From the NCBI GenBank assembly GCA_016791205.1, contig JAEUNH010000245.1, forward strand, positions 1-50,242: a stretch of DNA of 50,242 nucleotides, written 5' to 3'. This stretch comes from Rhodocyclaceae bacterium. Lineage in GTDB: Bacteria > Pseudomonadota > Gammaproteobacteria > Burkholderiales > Rhodocyclaceae. Of this stretch, positions 1 to 8,134 are shown piece by piece (positions within the stretch are counted from its first letter, which is position 1; every line of letters begins with the position of its first letter). The notes under the pieces are model-generated. The model had not been told where the DNA came from and did not search any database. It was given only the letters and a program-made list of their open reading frames with translations. Position numbers and translations under genes: made by a program.

Positions 1-1
1 G

Positions 2-262
2 CGCTACTTCCAGGCGGCGGACAAGTACACGGCGGTGATGACCGCCTCGGGCGAGCTGCTGATCCGCACGCCGATCAAGGAGCTGGCCGAGCAGCTCGAC
101 CCGGAGACCTTCTGGCAGGTGCACCGCGGCACCATCGTCAACGCCCAGTTCGTCACGGCGGCGCGCCACGACGGCAGTGGTCGCGTGCTGCTCAGCCTGC
201 GCGACCGGCCGGAGACGGTCGTGGCGAGCCGCGCCTACGCGCACCTGTTCAGGCAGATGTAG
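2..262 (+). CDS. LytTR-family response regulator, C-terminal fragment
   Basis: Only the last 86 residues are in the window; the frame is open from base 2 and stops at TAG. The segment reads as a LytTR DNA-binding domain: RYFQAADKYTAV near its start, then the typical FWQVHRGTIVN stretch, and it ends in AHLFRQM. LytTR domains form the output half of AlgR/LytR-type two-component regulators, which bind direct repeats upstream of target promoters. The receiver domain would lie outside the window, so the partner kinase and targets cannot be inferred. Its 3' end overlaps the convergent selU gene by 14 bases. Confidence 0.85.
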   Translation, partial: RYFQAADKYTAVMTASGELLIRTPIKELAEQLDPETFWQVHRGTIVNAQFVTAARHDGSGRVLLSLRDRPETVVASRAYAHLFRQM

Positions 263-1388
263 CGAGGATCGCGGAGGCCAGATTCTTCAGGCCGGCGGGC
301 GACAGGTCGTCGGTGGCGAAGCGCGGCGCCTCGGCGAAGTGGACGTAGTTCCTGCCCTGGGAGCGCCGGTAGAGCGGGTCGTAGTGTTTCTCGAGCAGTT
401 CCGCCACCAGCCCCGGCCAGTCGCGCGCGTCGATGAGCGCCTGCCAGTGCGCCAGTGTCTCGCCACTCTGCAGCTCGCGCAGACAGTCGAGTTTTTCCTT
501 CAGGCTGGCCGGATCGGCGAGGAAGTGGTCGTAGTCGCCGATGAGGAAGGCGACGCGCGCGGCGTCGCTGGCCTCGATCACGAGGCAGGGGCTGGCGCGC
601 ATGGTCTCCAGCAGCGCGTCGGGCACCTGCAGCCGGCCGATCCTGCGGCTTTCCGCCTCGACAAAGACCGGCCGTGAAAAAGTCAGTCCCTGCAGCACGG
701 CGAGCAGGCGGCTCTCGAACATCTTCTGCGAAGGCTGCGGCATATCAGCCCCCCCCCGAAAACCTCGCTGCGCTCGGTTCTCCCCCCCAGGGGGGCCAAG
801 AAACTCTTGGGGCGGCCCGGCGAGTTTCTTGCCGGGCAATCCGCCCAGCACCGAGCCCTTGTGGGCGGCGAGCGCCTCGAGGTCGAGCACCTGGGCGCCC
901 TGCGCGGAGAGGGCTTCGAGCAGGCGGCTCTTGCCGCTGCCGGTGGCGCCGGTGACGACGCGGAGGGAAAAACGGCGCGGCAGTTCGGCAAGTTCGGCGA
1001 CGACGTGGCGGCGCCAGGACTTGTAGCCGCCCTCGAGGGTGCAGGCCGGCCAGCCGATCTGGCGCAGCACGTGGCCCATGGCGCCGCTCCGCTTGCCGCC
1101 GCGCCAGCAATAGACCAGCGGCCGCCACTCGCGCGGCCGCTCGAGAAAGCGCGTCTCGATGTGCTCGGCGATGTGGCGGGCGACCAGGGCCGCCCCCAGC
1201 TTCTTGGCGGCGAAGGGCGAGTCCTGCTTGTAGAGGGTGCCGACGCGGGCGCGTTCCTCGTCGGAGAGCACCGGGCAATTGACCGCGCCGGGGATGTGGT
1301 CATCGGCGAACTCGGTGGGCGAGCGCACGTCGATGATCTCGTCAAATTCGCCCAGCTGTGTTACGTTCGCAACGCTTGTAGATTTCAT
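249..1388 (-). CDS. selU: tRNA 2-selenouridine synthase SelU (MnmH), with inserted segment
   Basis: SelU replaces sulfur by selenium in 2-thiouridine at the wobble base of tRNA-Lys, -Glu and -Gln, using selenophosphate made by SelD next door. The N-terminal part is a rhodanese domain (IIDVRSPTEF, catalytic Cys in YCWRGGKRS), followed by a P-loop (GATGSGKS) domain. After the LPG motif there are about 29 residues absent from the usual family pattern, before MPQPSQKMFES; they are encoded by a palindromic GC-rich repeat (see repeat entry). The frame stays open. The start chosen is the ATG giving MKSTSVANV, about 379 residues, 7 bases from the divergent selD ATG; an ATG nine bases upstream would overlap selD. 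Whether the inserted version is active is unknown. Confidence 0.9.
   Translation of the reverse strand: MKSTSVANVTQLGEFDEIIDVRSPTEFADDHIPGAVNCPVLSDEERARVGTLYKQDSPFAAKKLGAALVARHIAEHIETRFLERPREWRPLVYCWRGGKRSGAMGHVLRQIGWPACTLEGGYKSWRRHVVAELAELPRRFSLRVVTGATGSGKSRLLEALSAQGAQVLDLEALAAHKGSVLGGLPGKKLAGPPQEFLGPPGGENRAQRGFRGGADMPQPSQKMFESRLLAVLQGLTFSRPVFVEAESRRIGRLQVPDALLETMRASPCLVIEASDAARVAFLIGDYDHFLADPASLKEKLDCLRELQSGETLAHWQALIDARDWPGLVAELLEKHYDPLYRRSQGRNYVHFAEAPRFATDDLSPAGLKNLASAILATSA
744..837. repeat. palindromic GC-rich repeat inserted in frame within selU
   Basis: This segment holds nested inverted repeats: a C7/G6 hairpin at 782-795, AAGAAACTC (798-806) against GAGTTTCTT (822-830), and GCCCGGC (815-821) against GCCGGGC (831-837), plus the CTCGCTGCGCTCGG string upstream. 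Removing 87 bases (744-830) would join LPG directly to MPQPSQK, the usual SelU spacing, so the insertion adds 29 codons without a stop. I recall similar dispersed repeats in betaproteobacterial genomes, mostly between genes, but cannot search here. No second copy was noticed in this window. Confidence 0.75.
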
Positions 1389-1395
1389 TCTTGTC

Positions 1396-2433
1396 ATGGA
1401 CATCAAACTCACCCAATTCTCCCACGGCGGCGGCTGCGGCTGCAAAATCGCGCCGGCGGTGCTGACCGAGCTGCTCGCCGACACGCCGCTGCGGCAGATG
1501 CCGAAGGAGCTCATCGTCGGCACCGAGACCGCCGACGATGCGGCGGTCTACAAGCTCAACGACGAGCAGGCCATCGTCGCCACCACGGACTTCTTCACGC
1601 CGATCGTGGACGATCCCTACGACTTCGGCCGCATCGCCGCCACCAACGCCATCTCCGACATCTATGCCATGGGCGGGCGGCCGATCATGGCCCTGGCGGT
1701 GGTCGGCATGCCGCTCGACAAGCTGCCCCTGGAAGTGATCCGCCGCATCCTCGCCGGCGGCGAGTCGGTCTGCGCCGCGGCCGGCATCCCCATCGCCGGC
1801 GGCCATTCCATCGATGTGCTGGAGCCGATCTACGGCCTGGTGGCGCTCGGCCTGGTGCATCCGAAACGCGTCAAGCGCAACAGCGGCGCCCGGGCCGGCG
1901 ACGTGCTGATCCTCGGCAAGCCCCTCGGCGTCGGCATCCTCTCCGCGGCCCTGAAGAAGGGCCTGCTCACGCCCGAAGGCTATGCCACCATGGTTCGCCA
2001 CACGACGCAGCTCAACACGCCCGGCACGCGCCTGGCGGAGCTCGACGGCGTGCATGCCCTGACCGACGTCACCGGCTTCGGCCTGGCCGGCCACCTGCTG
2101 GAGATCTGCCGCGGCTCGAAGCTGTCCGCCGCACTGCGCTTCGCCGACCTGCCGCTGATCCCCGAGGCGGTCGGTTTCGTCAAGGAAGGCATTGCCACCG
2201 GCGCCTCGACCCGCAACTGGAACGGCTACGGCGCCGAGGTGATCCTCCCTCCCGGCGCGCCGGATTGGCAGCAGAAGATTCTCACCGACCCGCAGACCAG
2301 CGGCGGCCTGCTGATCGCCTGCGCTCCCGAGACGGCTGCCGAGGTGCTGGCCGAGCTGCACGGCGCCGGTTTTGCCGAGGCGCGCGCCATCGGCCGGCTG
2401 GAGGCGGGTGCGCCCGGACTCGCCGTCACTTGA
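1396..2433 (+). CDS. selD: selenophosphate synthase SelD
   Basis: SelD makes selenophosphate from selenide and ATP, the selenium donor for SelU. The N-terminus reads FSHGGGCGCKIAP, with the two Cys residues of the active-site loop (a Cys form, not selenocysteine) and the following Lys. ATP-binding signatures DDAAVYKL, TTDFFTPIVDDP, FGRIAATNAISD and GGHSID are all present; it ends with the conserved DPQTSGGLL region. At 345 residues it matches the family. The ATG lies 7 bases from the selU start on the other strand, so each gene's promoter must sit inside the other's coding region or be shared. No selA or selB is visible, so the nearby use of selenium is tRNA modification. Confidence 0.96.
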   Translation: MDIKLTQFSHGGGCGCKIAPAVLTELLADTPLRQMPKELIVGTETADDAAVYKLNDEQAIVATTDFFTPIVDDPYDFGRIAATNAISDIYAMGGRPIMALAVVGMPLDKLPLEVIRRILAGGESVCAAAGIPIAGGHSIDVLEPIYGLVALGLVHPKRVKRNSGARAGDVLILGKPLGVGILSAALKKGLLTPEGYATMVRHTTQLNTPGTRLAELDGVHALTDVTGFGLAGHLLEICRGSKLSAALRFADLPLIPEAVGFVKEGIATGASTRNWNGYGAEVILPPGAPDWQQKILTDPQTSGGLLIACAPETAAEVLAELHGAGFAEARAIGRLEAGAPGLAVT

Positions 2434-3028
2434 GCAGCGGGCGCAAGGACTTCCAGACGTTGTCGAGGATGATCGGCTGGGCCGCGGCGACCGGATGGAT
2501 GTTGTCGGGCTGGAACAGCTCGCGCCGCTCCGCCACCCCTTCGAGCAGGAAGGGCACCAGCGCCGCCTTGTGGCGGCGCGCCAGTTCGGCGTAGCTGCGC
2601 TCGAAGGCCTGGATGTAATCGGGGCCGTAGTTGGGCGGCAGCCGCATGCCGGCCAGCACGACGCGGGCCTTGCGCGCCTGGGCGGCATCGAGCATGGCCT
2701 CCAGGTTGTCGCGCAGGGCCGCCACCGGCAGGCCGCGCAGGCCGTCGTTGCCGCCCAGGGCGATGATGACGATGTCCGGCTTGGCCCGGTCGAGGGCGGC
2801 GCCGAGGCGGCTGCGCCCGCCCGCCGTGGTGTCGCCGCTGATGCTGGCATTGACGACGCTATAATCCAGGCGCTCCGCGCGCAGGCGCCGCTCCAGCAGC
2901 GCCGGCCAGGACTGGCCCTGGGCCAGGCCGTAGCCGGCCGAGAGGCTGTCGCCGACGACGAGGATGCTGCCCGCCGCCTGGGCGGCGAACGAGAACAGAA
3001 AAATGAATCCCGCAGAGATGAACTTCAT
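2426..3028 (-). CDS. tesA: TesA-type SGNH esterase / lysophospholipase
   Basis: A 200-residue secreted SGNH hydrolase of the TesA family (thioesterase I / arylesterase / lysophospholipase L1). A signal peptide spans about residues 1-18 (hydrophobic ISAGFIFLFSFAAQA). The four SGNH blocks are visible: GDSLSAGYG with nucleophile Ser28, a Gly-containing block around SGDTT, GGNDGLRG, and the terminal DNIHP carrying the catalytic Asp and His. The gene overlaps convergent selD by 8 bases and starts head to head with the ABC ATPase gene; the same tesA/ybbA divergent pair is known from E. coli. It probably acts in the periplasm on lipid or ester substrates; the natural substrate cannot be read from sequence. 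Confidence 0.92.
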   Translation of the reverse strand: MKFISAGFIFLFSFAAQAAGSILVVGDSLSAGYGLAQGQSWPALLERRLRAERLDYSVVNASISGDTTAGGRSRLGAALDRAKPDIVIIALGGNDGLRGLPVAALRDNLEAMLDAAQARKARVVLAGMRLPPNYGPDYIQAFERSYAELARRHKAALVPFLLEGVAERRELFQPDNIHPVAAAQPIILDNVWKSLRPLLK

Positions 3029-3704
3029 TGACGCAACGGCCCCCATGATCGAAGCCATCGGACTGGGCAAGGAAGTGCCCAGCGGCGACGGCCGGCTGGT
3101 GATTCTGCACGAGATTTCCTTCAAGGTCATGGCCGGCGAGGCGGTGGCCATCGTCGGCGCCTCGGGCTCGGGCAAATCGACGCTGCTTGGACTGCTGGCC
3201 GGCCTCGACGTTCCGACCCGGGGCCGGGTGCGACTGGCCGGGCAGGATCTGTTCGGCTTGAACGAGGATGCACGCGCCTCCCTGCGCGGCGCCATGCTGG
3301 GCTTCGTCTTCCAGTCCTTCCAGCTGCTGCCGGCGCTCAGCGCCCTGGAAAACGTCATGCTGCCTCTGGAACTGGCCGGCCGCAGCGGGGCGCGCGCCGA
3401 CGCCGAGCAGATGCTCTCGCGCGTCGGCCTGGCGCAGCGACTCGGTCATTATCCGAAGCATCTTTCCGGCGGCGAGCAGCAGCGCGTCGCCATCGCCCGG
3501 GCCTTCGCGGCCAGGCCGGGGCTGCTGCTGGCCGACGAGCCGACCGGCAACCTCGATGCCGCCACCGGCGCGGCGATCATCGACCTGATGTTCGCCATCA
3601 ACGCCGAGCAGGGGACGACGCTGGTGCTGGTGACCCACGACGAGGCCATCGCCCGGCGCTGCAGCCGGGTGCTGAAGCTGAAGAGCGGGGAACTGGCTAC
3701 CTGA
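3018..3704 (+). CDS. ybbA: ABC transporter ATPase, YbbA/LolD type
   Basis: Cytoplasmic ATPase subunit of the MacB/LolD group. Walker A is GASGSGKST, the signature is LSGGEQQRVAIARA, Walker B is LLLADEPTGNLD and the switch His lies in LVTHD. The chosen ATG gives 228 residues, the length of E. coli YbbA; ATGs at 3003 and 3045 are alternatives. With the chosen start the gene overlaps the divergent tesA start by 11 bases. In E. coli ybbA is followed by the large permease ybbP; here the next gene is convergent hpnE, so no permease is encoded next to it. Its membrane partner must be elsewhere. Substrate unknown. Confidence 0.88.
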   Translation: MNFIDATAPMIEAIGLGKEVPSGDGRLVILHEISFKVMAGEAVAIVGASGSGKSTLLGLLAGLDVPTRGRVRLAGQDLFGLNEDARASLRGAMLGFVFQSFQLLPALSALENVMLPLELAGRSGARADAEQMLSRVGLAQRLGHYPKHLSGGEQQRVAIARAFAARPGLLLADEPTGNLDAATGAAIIDLMFAINAEQGTTLVLVTHDEAIARRCSRVLKLKSGELAT

Positions 3705-4956
3705 CCAGGCGGGCGCAGGCGACGCCGCTGCGCACCGCCGCTTCCAGCGTCGCCGGATAGTCGGAGGCGACGTAATCCCCGGCGATGAAAAAGTTGGCCA
3801 GCGGCGTTTCGGCCGCCGGGCGGCGCAGGCCGGGCCGGCAGGCGAAGGTGGCGCGCTTCTCGACGATGACCTGGGTCCACGCCGGCGCCGGCGACGGTCC
3901 GGCCACGGCGGCGATCTCGGCCTGGATGCGGGCCAGCAGTTCCTCGCGCGGCAATTCCAGCTGCGGGCCGCGGGCGCTGACGACGGCGCTGACGATCGCG
4001 GCGCCGCGCTGGAACAGGAAATGCGCCGTGCCGCCGACGCCGACCATCGGCGCCGGCAGCGTCACCGGCTGGGGATACCCGAAGTAGGCGGTGAGGATCG
4101 GCTCGTAGGCGAAGCCGGCCAGGTCCTCGAACAGCGGTTCCAGCCGGGGCAGGCCGGCGGCCAGGCGCGTCAGGTGGTAGGGGGCGACGGCGGCGATCAC
4201 GTGGGAATAATTGCGCCGGTCGGGATCGCCCTCGAGGCGGTAGCCGTAGGGGTCGCGGCGGATCGAGCGGATGGCGCTGCCGCGCAGCAGCTCGCCGCCC
4301 CTGGCCAGCAGGAAACGCTCGGCCGGCTCGGGAAACAAGGCCGAGAAATCCGTCCGGGCGAGCAGCAGGTCGCTGGCCTCGCGGCGGGCGGCGAGGCTGT
4401 CGCGCAGGACATTGAGGAAGACCTGGGCCGAGGCTTCGGACGGCGGGGTGTTGAGCGCCGAGACGCACAGCGGCGCCCACAGGTAGCGGATGGCGGTGTC
4501 GTGCTGGCCATGGCGCGCCATCAGCGCGTCGAAGCTGATGTCGCGCGCGAGGCGGAAGTCCGCCTGCCGCATGGCCCGCATGAAGCCGACCGCCGCCAGG
4601 CGCGCGCCGAAGGACAGGCCCTTCGCCGCGAACAGGGCGGCGGCCAGGTGCAGCGGCGCCGGCAGGCGCGGCGCCCGCAGGGCCATGCGGCCGGGATAGA
4701 GCAGGGAGAGCGGCAGGCGCTCGAGCAGCGCCTGCGGATCGGCGCCGACCAGCCGCATCAGGCGCAGCAGCTCGGCGTAGGCGCCGACCAGGATGTGCTG
4801 GCCGTTGTCGAGGGGATGGCCGTGGGCCTCGACGCGGCGGGCGCGCCCGCCCAGAGTGCGCGAGGCCTCGAACACCGAGACCCGGACGCCGCGCGCCGCC
4901 AGTTCCGCCGCCGCCGCCATGCCGGCATAGCCCGCTCCGATGATGGCGACGTGCAT
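3697..4956 (-). CDS. hpnE: hydroxysqualene dehydroxylase HpnE
   Basis: FAD-dependent amine-oxidase-fold enzyme that reduces hydroxysqualene to squalene, the last step of the HpnCDE route. The N-terminus carries the dinucleotide-binding motif GAGYAGMAAAAELAARG and FEA, then the GGRARR motif of this oxidoreductase superfamily; the C-terminal FAD contact region reads NFFIAGDYVASDYPATLEAAVRSG. At 419 residues it has family length. It is the third gene of hpnC-hpnD-hpnE, 12 bases after hpnD, and overlaps convergent ybbA by 8 bases. No squalene-hopene cyclase is in the window, so whether the product feeds hopanoids is inference. Confidence 0.93.
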   Translation of the reverse strand: MHVAIIGAGYAGMAAAAELAARGVRVSVFEASRTLGGRARRVEAHGHPLDNGQHILVGAYAELLRLMRLVGADPQALLERLPLSLLYPGRMALRAPRLPAPLHLAAALFAAKGLSFGARLAAVGFMRAMRQADFRLARDISFDALMARHGQHDTAIRYLWAPLCVSALNTPPSEASAQVFLNVLRDSLAARREASDLLLARTDFSALFPEPAERFLLARGGELLRGSAIRSIRRDPYGYRLEGDPDRRNYSHVIAAVAPYHLTRLAAGLPRLEPLFEDLAGFAYEPILTAYFGYPQPVTLPAPMVGVGGTAHFLFQRGAAIVSAVVSARGPQLELPREELLARIQAEIAAVAGPSPAPAWTQVIVEKRATFACRPGLRRPAAETPLANFFIAGDYVASDYPATLEAAVRSGVACARLVR

Positions 4957-4968
4957 GTCCGCTCCGCC

Positions 4969-5802
4969 TCAGTTGCGCGCCCAGGTGCGCCAGGCGATCC
5001 ACAGCTTGCGGATCGGCGTCAGGGCGACGCGCCGCTCCAGCACCCGGCAACCGTCGCGGCGGATTTCCTCGAGCAGGGTGCGATAGATCGCCGCCATCAC
5101 CAGGCCGGGACGCTGCGCCTTGCGGTCCGCTGCCGGCAACTGGGCGAGGGCCTGGTCGTAGTACTGTCCGGCGCGTTCGATCTGGAAGCGCATCAGCTGC
5201 TGAAAGGCTTCGCTGGGACGTGCACGAAGTATATCTTCCGCGCCGACGCCGAATTGCGCGAGCTCGTCCGACGGAAGGTAGATGCGGCCGCGCCGGGCGT
5301 CCTCGCCGACGTCGCGGATGATGTTGGTGAGCTGGAAGGCCAGGCCGAGGTCGTGGGCGTACTTCAGGGTGTGCCGGTCGCCGTAGCCGAAGATTTCCGC
5401 CGCCAGCAGACCGACCGCGCCGGCTACGCGGTAGCAGTAGAGGTGCAGCGACTTGAAGTCCGGATAGCGGTTGTGAGTGAGATCCATCTCCATGCCGTCG
5501 ATGATCTCGAGCAGCAGCTCCTGCGGCAGGCCGTAGCGGCGGATGGCCTCGGCCAGCGAGCGGGTCACCGGATGGCTGGGGCGCCCCTCGTAGGTGCCGA
5601 CCAGCTCGGCCCGCCACCAGGCCAGTTTGGTGCGGGCGAGCGCCGGATCGCCGCACTCGTCGACGACATCGTCCACCTCGCGGCAGAAGGCGTACAGGGC
5701 CGTGATGGCGCGGCGGCGCTCCGGCGGCAGGAAGAGGAAACTGTAGTAGAAGCTGGAGCCGCTGGCGGCGGCCTTCTGCTGGCAGTATTCCTCCGGCGTC
5801 AT
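4969..5802 (-). CDS. hpnD: presqualene diphosphate synthase HpnD
   Basis: Head-to-head condensation of two farnesyl diphosphates to presqualene diphosphate. The trans-isoprenyl synthase fold is shown by the two Asp-rich motifs, REVDDVVDE near residues 40-48 and NIIRDVGEDARRGRIYLP in the middle, with the intact second motif that HpnC lacks. The ATG giving MTPEEYCQQK is chosen because it follows the hpnC stop by four bases and yields 277 residues; an ATG 21 bases upstream would overlap hpnC. Translation is probably coupled with hpnC. Confidence 0.93.
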   Translation of the reverse strand: MTPEEYCQQKAAASGSSFYYSFLFLPPERRRAITALYAFCREVDDVVDECGDPALARTKLAWWRAELVGTYEGRPSHPVTRSLAEAIRRYGLPQELLLEIIDGMEMDLTHNRYPDFKSLHLYCYRVAGAVGLLAAEIFGYGDRHTLKYAHDLGLAFQLTNIIRDVGEDARRGRIYLPSDELAQFGVGAEDILRARPSEAFQQLMRFQIERAGQYYDQALAQLPAADRKAQRPGLVMAAIYRTLLEEIRRDGCRVLERRVALTPIRKLWIAWRTWARN

Positions 5803-5806
5803 GGCG

Positions 5807-6616
5807 CTATCCGAGGGCCGCATGCAGCAGAATCCGCGGCCAGTCGCGCTGGGCGATCACCGGCCGCCGACGGAAGACGTCGCCGCGCACCCGCTGCAGC
5901 TTGTCGAGCAGGCGAAAGCCGCTGGCGACGATCAGGCGCAGCTCGAGGCCGATGCGTCCGGGCAGCCGCTGCACCAGCGGACTGCCGGCCGCCATCATGG
6001 CGCGGGCGCGGTCGATCTGGAAATCCATCATCGCCGCCCAGGCGGCGTCCCAGCGGCCTTCGGCGATCTGGCGCTCGCCGATGCCGAAGCGCGCCAGTTC
6101 GTCCTGCGGCAGGTAGACCCGGCCCTTGCCCCAGTCGACGGCGATGTCCTGCCAGTGGTTGATGAGCTGCAGGCTGCTGCAGACGCCGTCCGACAGAGAC
6201 CGACTTTTCGGATCGTCGACGCCGTACAGGCGCAACAGCAGCCGGCCGATCGGATCGGCCGAGCGGCGGCAGTAGTCCATCAGTTCGGCGAAATCCGCAT
6301 AGCGCGTCTTGGTCACGTCCTGACTGAAGGCATCGAGGAGGTCGTTGAACAGCTGCAGCGGCAGATCGTGGGCGGCGATGACCGGGCGCAGGCGCTGGAA
6401 GAGCGGGTCCTGCGTCGGCCGGCCGGCCGCGATGGCGGCCAGTTCGGCCCGGTAGCGGTCGAGCCCGGCCAGGCGTTCGGCATCGTCGAGCGCGCCTTCG
6501 TCGGCGATATCGTCGGCGCTGCGGGCAAAGGCATAGATGGCCTTGACCGGTTCGTGAAGGCGGGCGGGCAGCAGCCAGGAAGCCACCGGGAAATTCTCGT
6601 AGTGATCGACCGACAT
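5807..6616 (-). CDS. hpnC: hydroxysqualene synthase HpnC
   Basis: Converts presqualene diphosphate to hydroxysqualene. It shares the squalene/phytoene synthase fold with HpnD: first Asp-rich motif ARSADDIADEG, second motif in the HpnC form NHWQDIAVDWGKGRVYLP, where the usual second acidic cluster is altered. The start giving MSVDHYENFPVAS matches the family's N-terminus and gives 269 residues. It is the first gene of hpnCDE on the minus strand and is divergent from tRNA-Leu; TATACT at 6666-6671 (minus sense) is a possible -10 with no good -35. Confidence 0.93.
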   Translation of the reverse strand: MSVDHYENFPVASWLLPARLHEPVKAIYAFARSADDIADEGALDDAERLAGLDRYRAELAAIAAGRPTQDPLFQRLRPVIAAHDLPLQLFNDLLDAFSQDVTKTRYADFAELMDYCRRSADPIGRLLLRLYGVDDPKSRSLSDGVCSSLQLINHWQDIAVDWGKGRVYLPQDELARFGIGERQIAEGRWDAAWAAMMDFQIDRARAMMAAGSPLVQRLPGRIGLELRLIVASGFRLLDKLQRVRGDVFRRRPVIAQRDWPRILLHAALG

Positions 6617-6698
6617 GGCAAAAATGTCGATTTCGCGGGCACTTGGCTCACAAGCAGGGGTCGCCAGTATAGGGGCTAATGGGTTAAAATCACAGCGC

Positions 6699-6783
6699 GC
6701 GAAGGTGGCGGAATTGGCAGACGCACTGGATTTAGGTTCCAGCGCCGCGAGGCGTGCGGGTTCAAGTCCCGCCCTTCGCACCA
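6699..6783 (+). tRNA. tRNA-Leu (anticodon TAG)
   Basis: Cloverleaf with 7-bp acceptor GCGAAGG/CCTTCGC, A discriminator and encoded CCA, 85 bases with the long variable arm of type II tRNAs. The anticodon stem CTGGA/TCCAG frames loop TTTAGGT, giving anticodon TAG, which reads CUN leucine codons. TAAAAT at 6685-6690 could be its -10 box, but no convincing -35 is seen. It lies 46 bases upstream of tig and may share its transcript. Confidence 0.97.
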
Positions 6784-6829
6784 GGCCGGATGTCGCGCCC
6801 AACCAACTGATTCACACTAGGATTTTTAC

Positions 6830-8134
6830 ATGCAGAGCAATCAGCAACCCGCTAGCCCGCTGGAGCGCCGCATCGATATGGCGGTGCCGATGGCGGAGAT
6901 CGAGAAGCAAGTCGAGCAGCGCCTGAAGAAGATGGCGCGCACCGTGAAGATGTCCGGCTTCCGACCCGGCAAGGTGCCGTTCAAGATGGTGCAGCAGCAC
7001 TATGGCGACCAGGCCCGTTCCGAGGCCATCGGCGAAGCCGTCGAGAAGGCCTTCGGCGAGGCGGTGCGCAGCCAGAACCTGCGGGTGGCCGGCTATCCGC
7101 GCATCGAGCCCAAGGGCGGCGAGGACCAGGGCCAGCTGGAGTTCTCGGCGGTGTTCGAGGTCTATCCGGAGGTCCGGCTGAATGGCGTCGCCGAGCGGGA
7201 AATCGAACGGCCGCAGATCGAAGTCGGCGAGGCCGAGGTGGACAAGACCATCGAGGTGCTGCGCAAGCAGCGCACCACCTTCAGCCCGGCCGCGCGCGCC
7301 GCGGCCAGCGGCGACCGCGTCACCATCGATTTCACCGGCAGGCTCAATGGCGAAGTGTTTCAGGGGGGGCAGGCCACCGATTACCCGGTGGTGCTGGGCG
7401 AGGGCCGCATGCTGCCCGATTTCGAGAAGGGCATCGTCGGCCTGAATGCGGGCGAGAGCCGCACGTTCGACCTGACCTTCCCGGAGGACTATCAGGTCAA
7501 GGAACTGGCCGGCAAGCAGGTCAGCTTCGAGGTGACCCTGAAGGGCCTCGAGGCGCCGCAGCTGCCGGCTGTCGATGCCGCTTTCGCCAAGTCCCTCGGC
7601 ATCGAGGACGGCGACACCGCCAAGATGCGCGCCGAGATCCGCGCCAACCTTGAAAGCGAGGTCGGCAAGCGCATCAGGGCCCGCATCAAGGAGCAGGCCA
7701 TGCAGGCGCTGCTCGACGCCAATCCGCTGGACGTGCCCAAGGTATTGATCGAGCAGGAAGCCGAGTCGATGGCCGAGGCGGCCCGCCAGGACCTGACGAA
7801 TCGCGGGATGGACATCAAGAACATGCCGGTCGACGCCAGCTGGTTCGGCGCCCAGGCAGAGCGCCGCGTCAAGCTTGGCCTGATCATCGCCGAGGCGGTG
7901 AAGCAGAACAGCCTGCAGGCCAAGCCCGAGCAGGTGCGCGCGCTGATCGACGAGCAGGCGCAGTCCTACGAGCAGCCCGAGGAGGTGGTGCGCTGGTACT
8001 ACTCCCAGCCGCAGCGCCTGGCCCAGGTCGAGGCGCTGGCCATCGAGGAGAACGTGGTGAGCTGGGTGGTGGCCAATGCCAAGACCGCCGACAAGGCCGT
8101 GGCTTTTGACGAACTGATGGGAAATGCGGCATGA
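6830..8134 (+). CDS. tig: trigger factor
   Basis: Ribosome-bound chaperone and peptidyl-prolyl isomerase that meets nascent chains at the exit tunnel. The N-terminal ribosome-binding signature GFRPGKVP sits at residues 43-50, the FKBP-type domain follows ([20 protein letters not shown]), and the helical chaperone arms form the C-terminal half. 434 residues is family length. AGGA lies 7 bases before the ATG. The stop overlaps the clpP start as ATGA, so tig and clpP are translationally coupled; the order tig-clpP-clpX-lon matches E. coli. Confidence 0.97.
   Translation: MQSNQQPASPLERRIDMAVPMAEIEKQVEQRLKKMARTVKMSGFRPGKVPFKMVQQHYGDQARSEAIGEAVEKAFGEAVRSQNLRVAGYPRIEPKGGEDQGQLEFSAVFEVYPEVRLNGVAEREIERPQIEVGEAEVDKTIEVLRKQRTTFSPAARAAASGDRVTIDFTGRLNGEVFQGGQATDYPVVLGEGRMLPDFEKGIVGLNAGESRTFDLTFPEDYQVKELAGKQVSFEVTLKGLEAPQLPAVDAAFAKSLGIEDGDTAKMRAEIRANLESEVGKRIRARIKEQAMQALLDANPLDVPKVLIEQEAESMAEAARQDLTNRGMDIKNMPVDASWFGAQAERRVKLGLIIAEAVKQNSLQAKPEQVRALIDEQAQSYEQPEEVVRWYYSQPQRLAQVEALAIEENVVSWVVANAKTADKAVAFDELMGNAA

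Noticed and set aside
3449..5656. A 735-codon frame on the minus strand across ybbA, hpnE and hpnD
   Set aside because: Arg/Gly/Ala/Pro-rich shadow; it conflicts with three well-supported genes.
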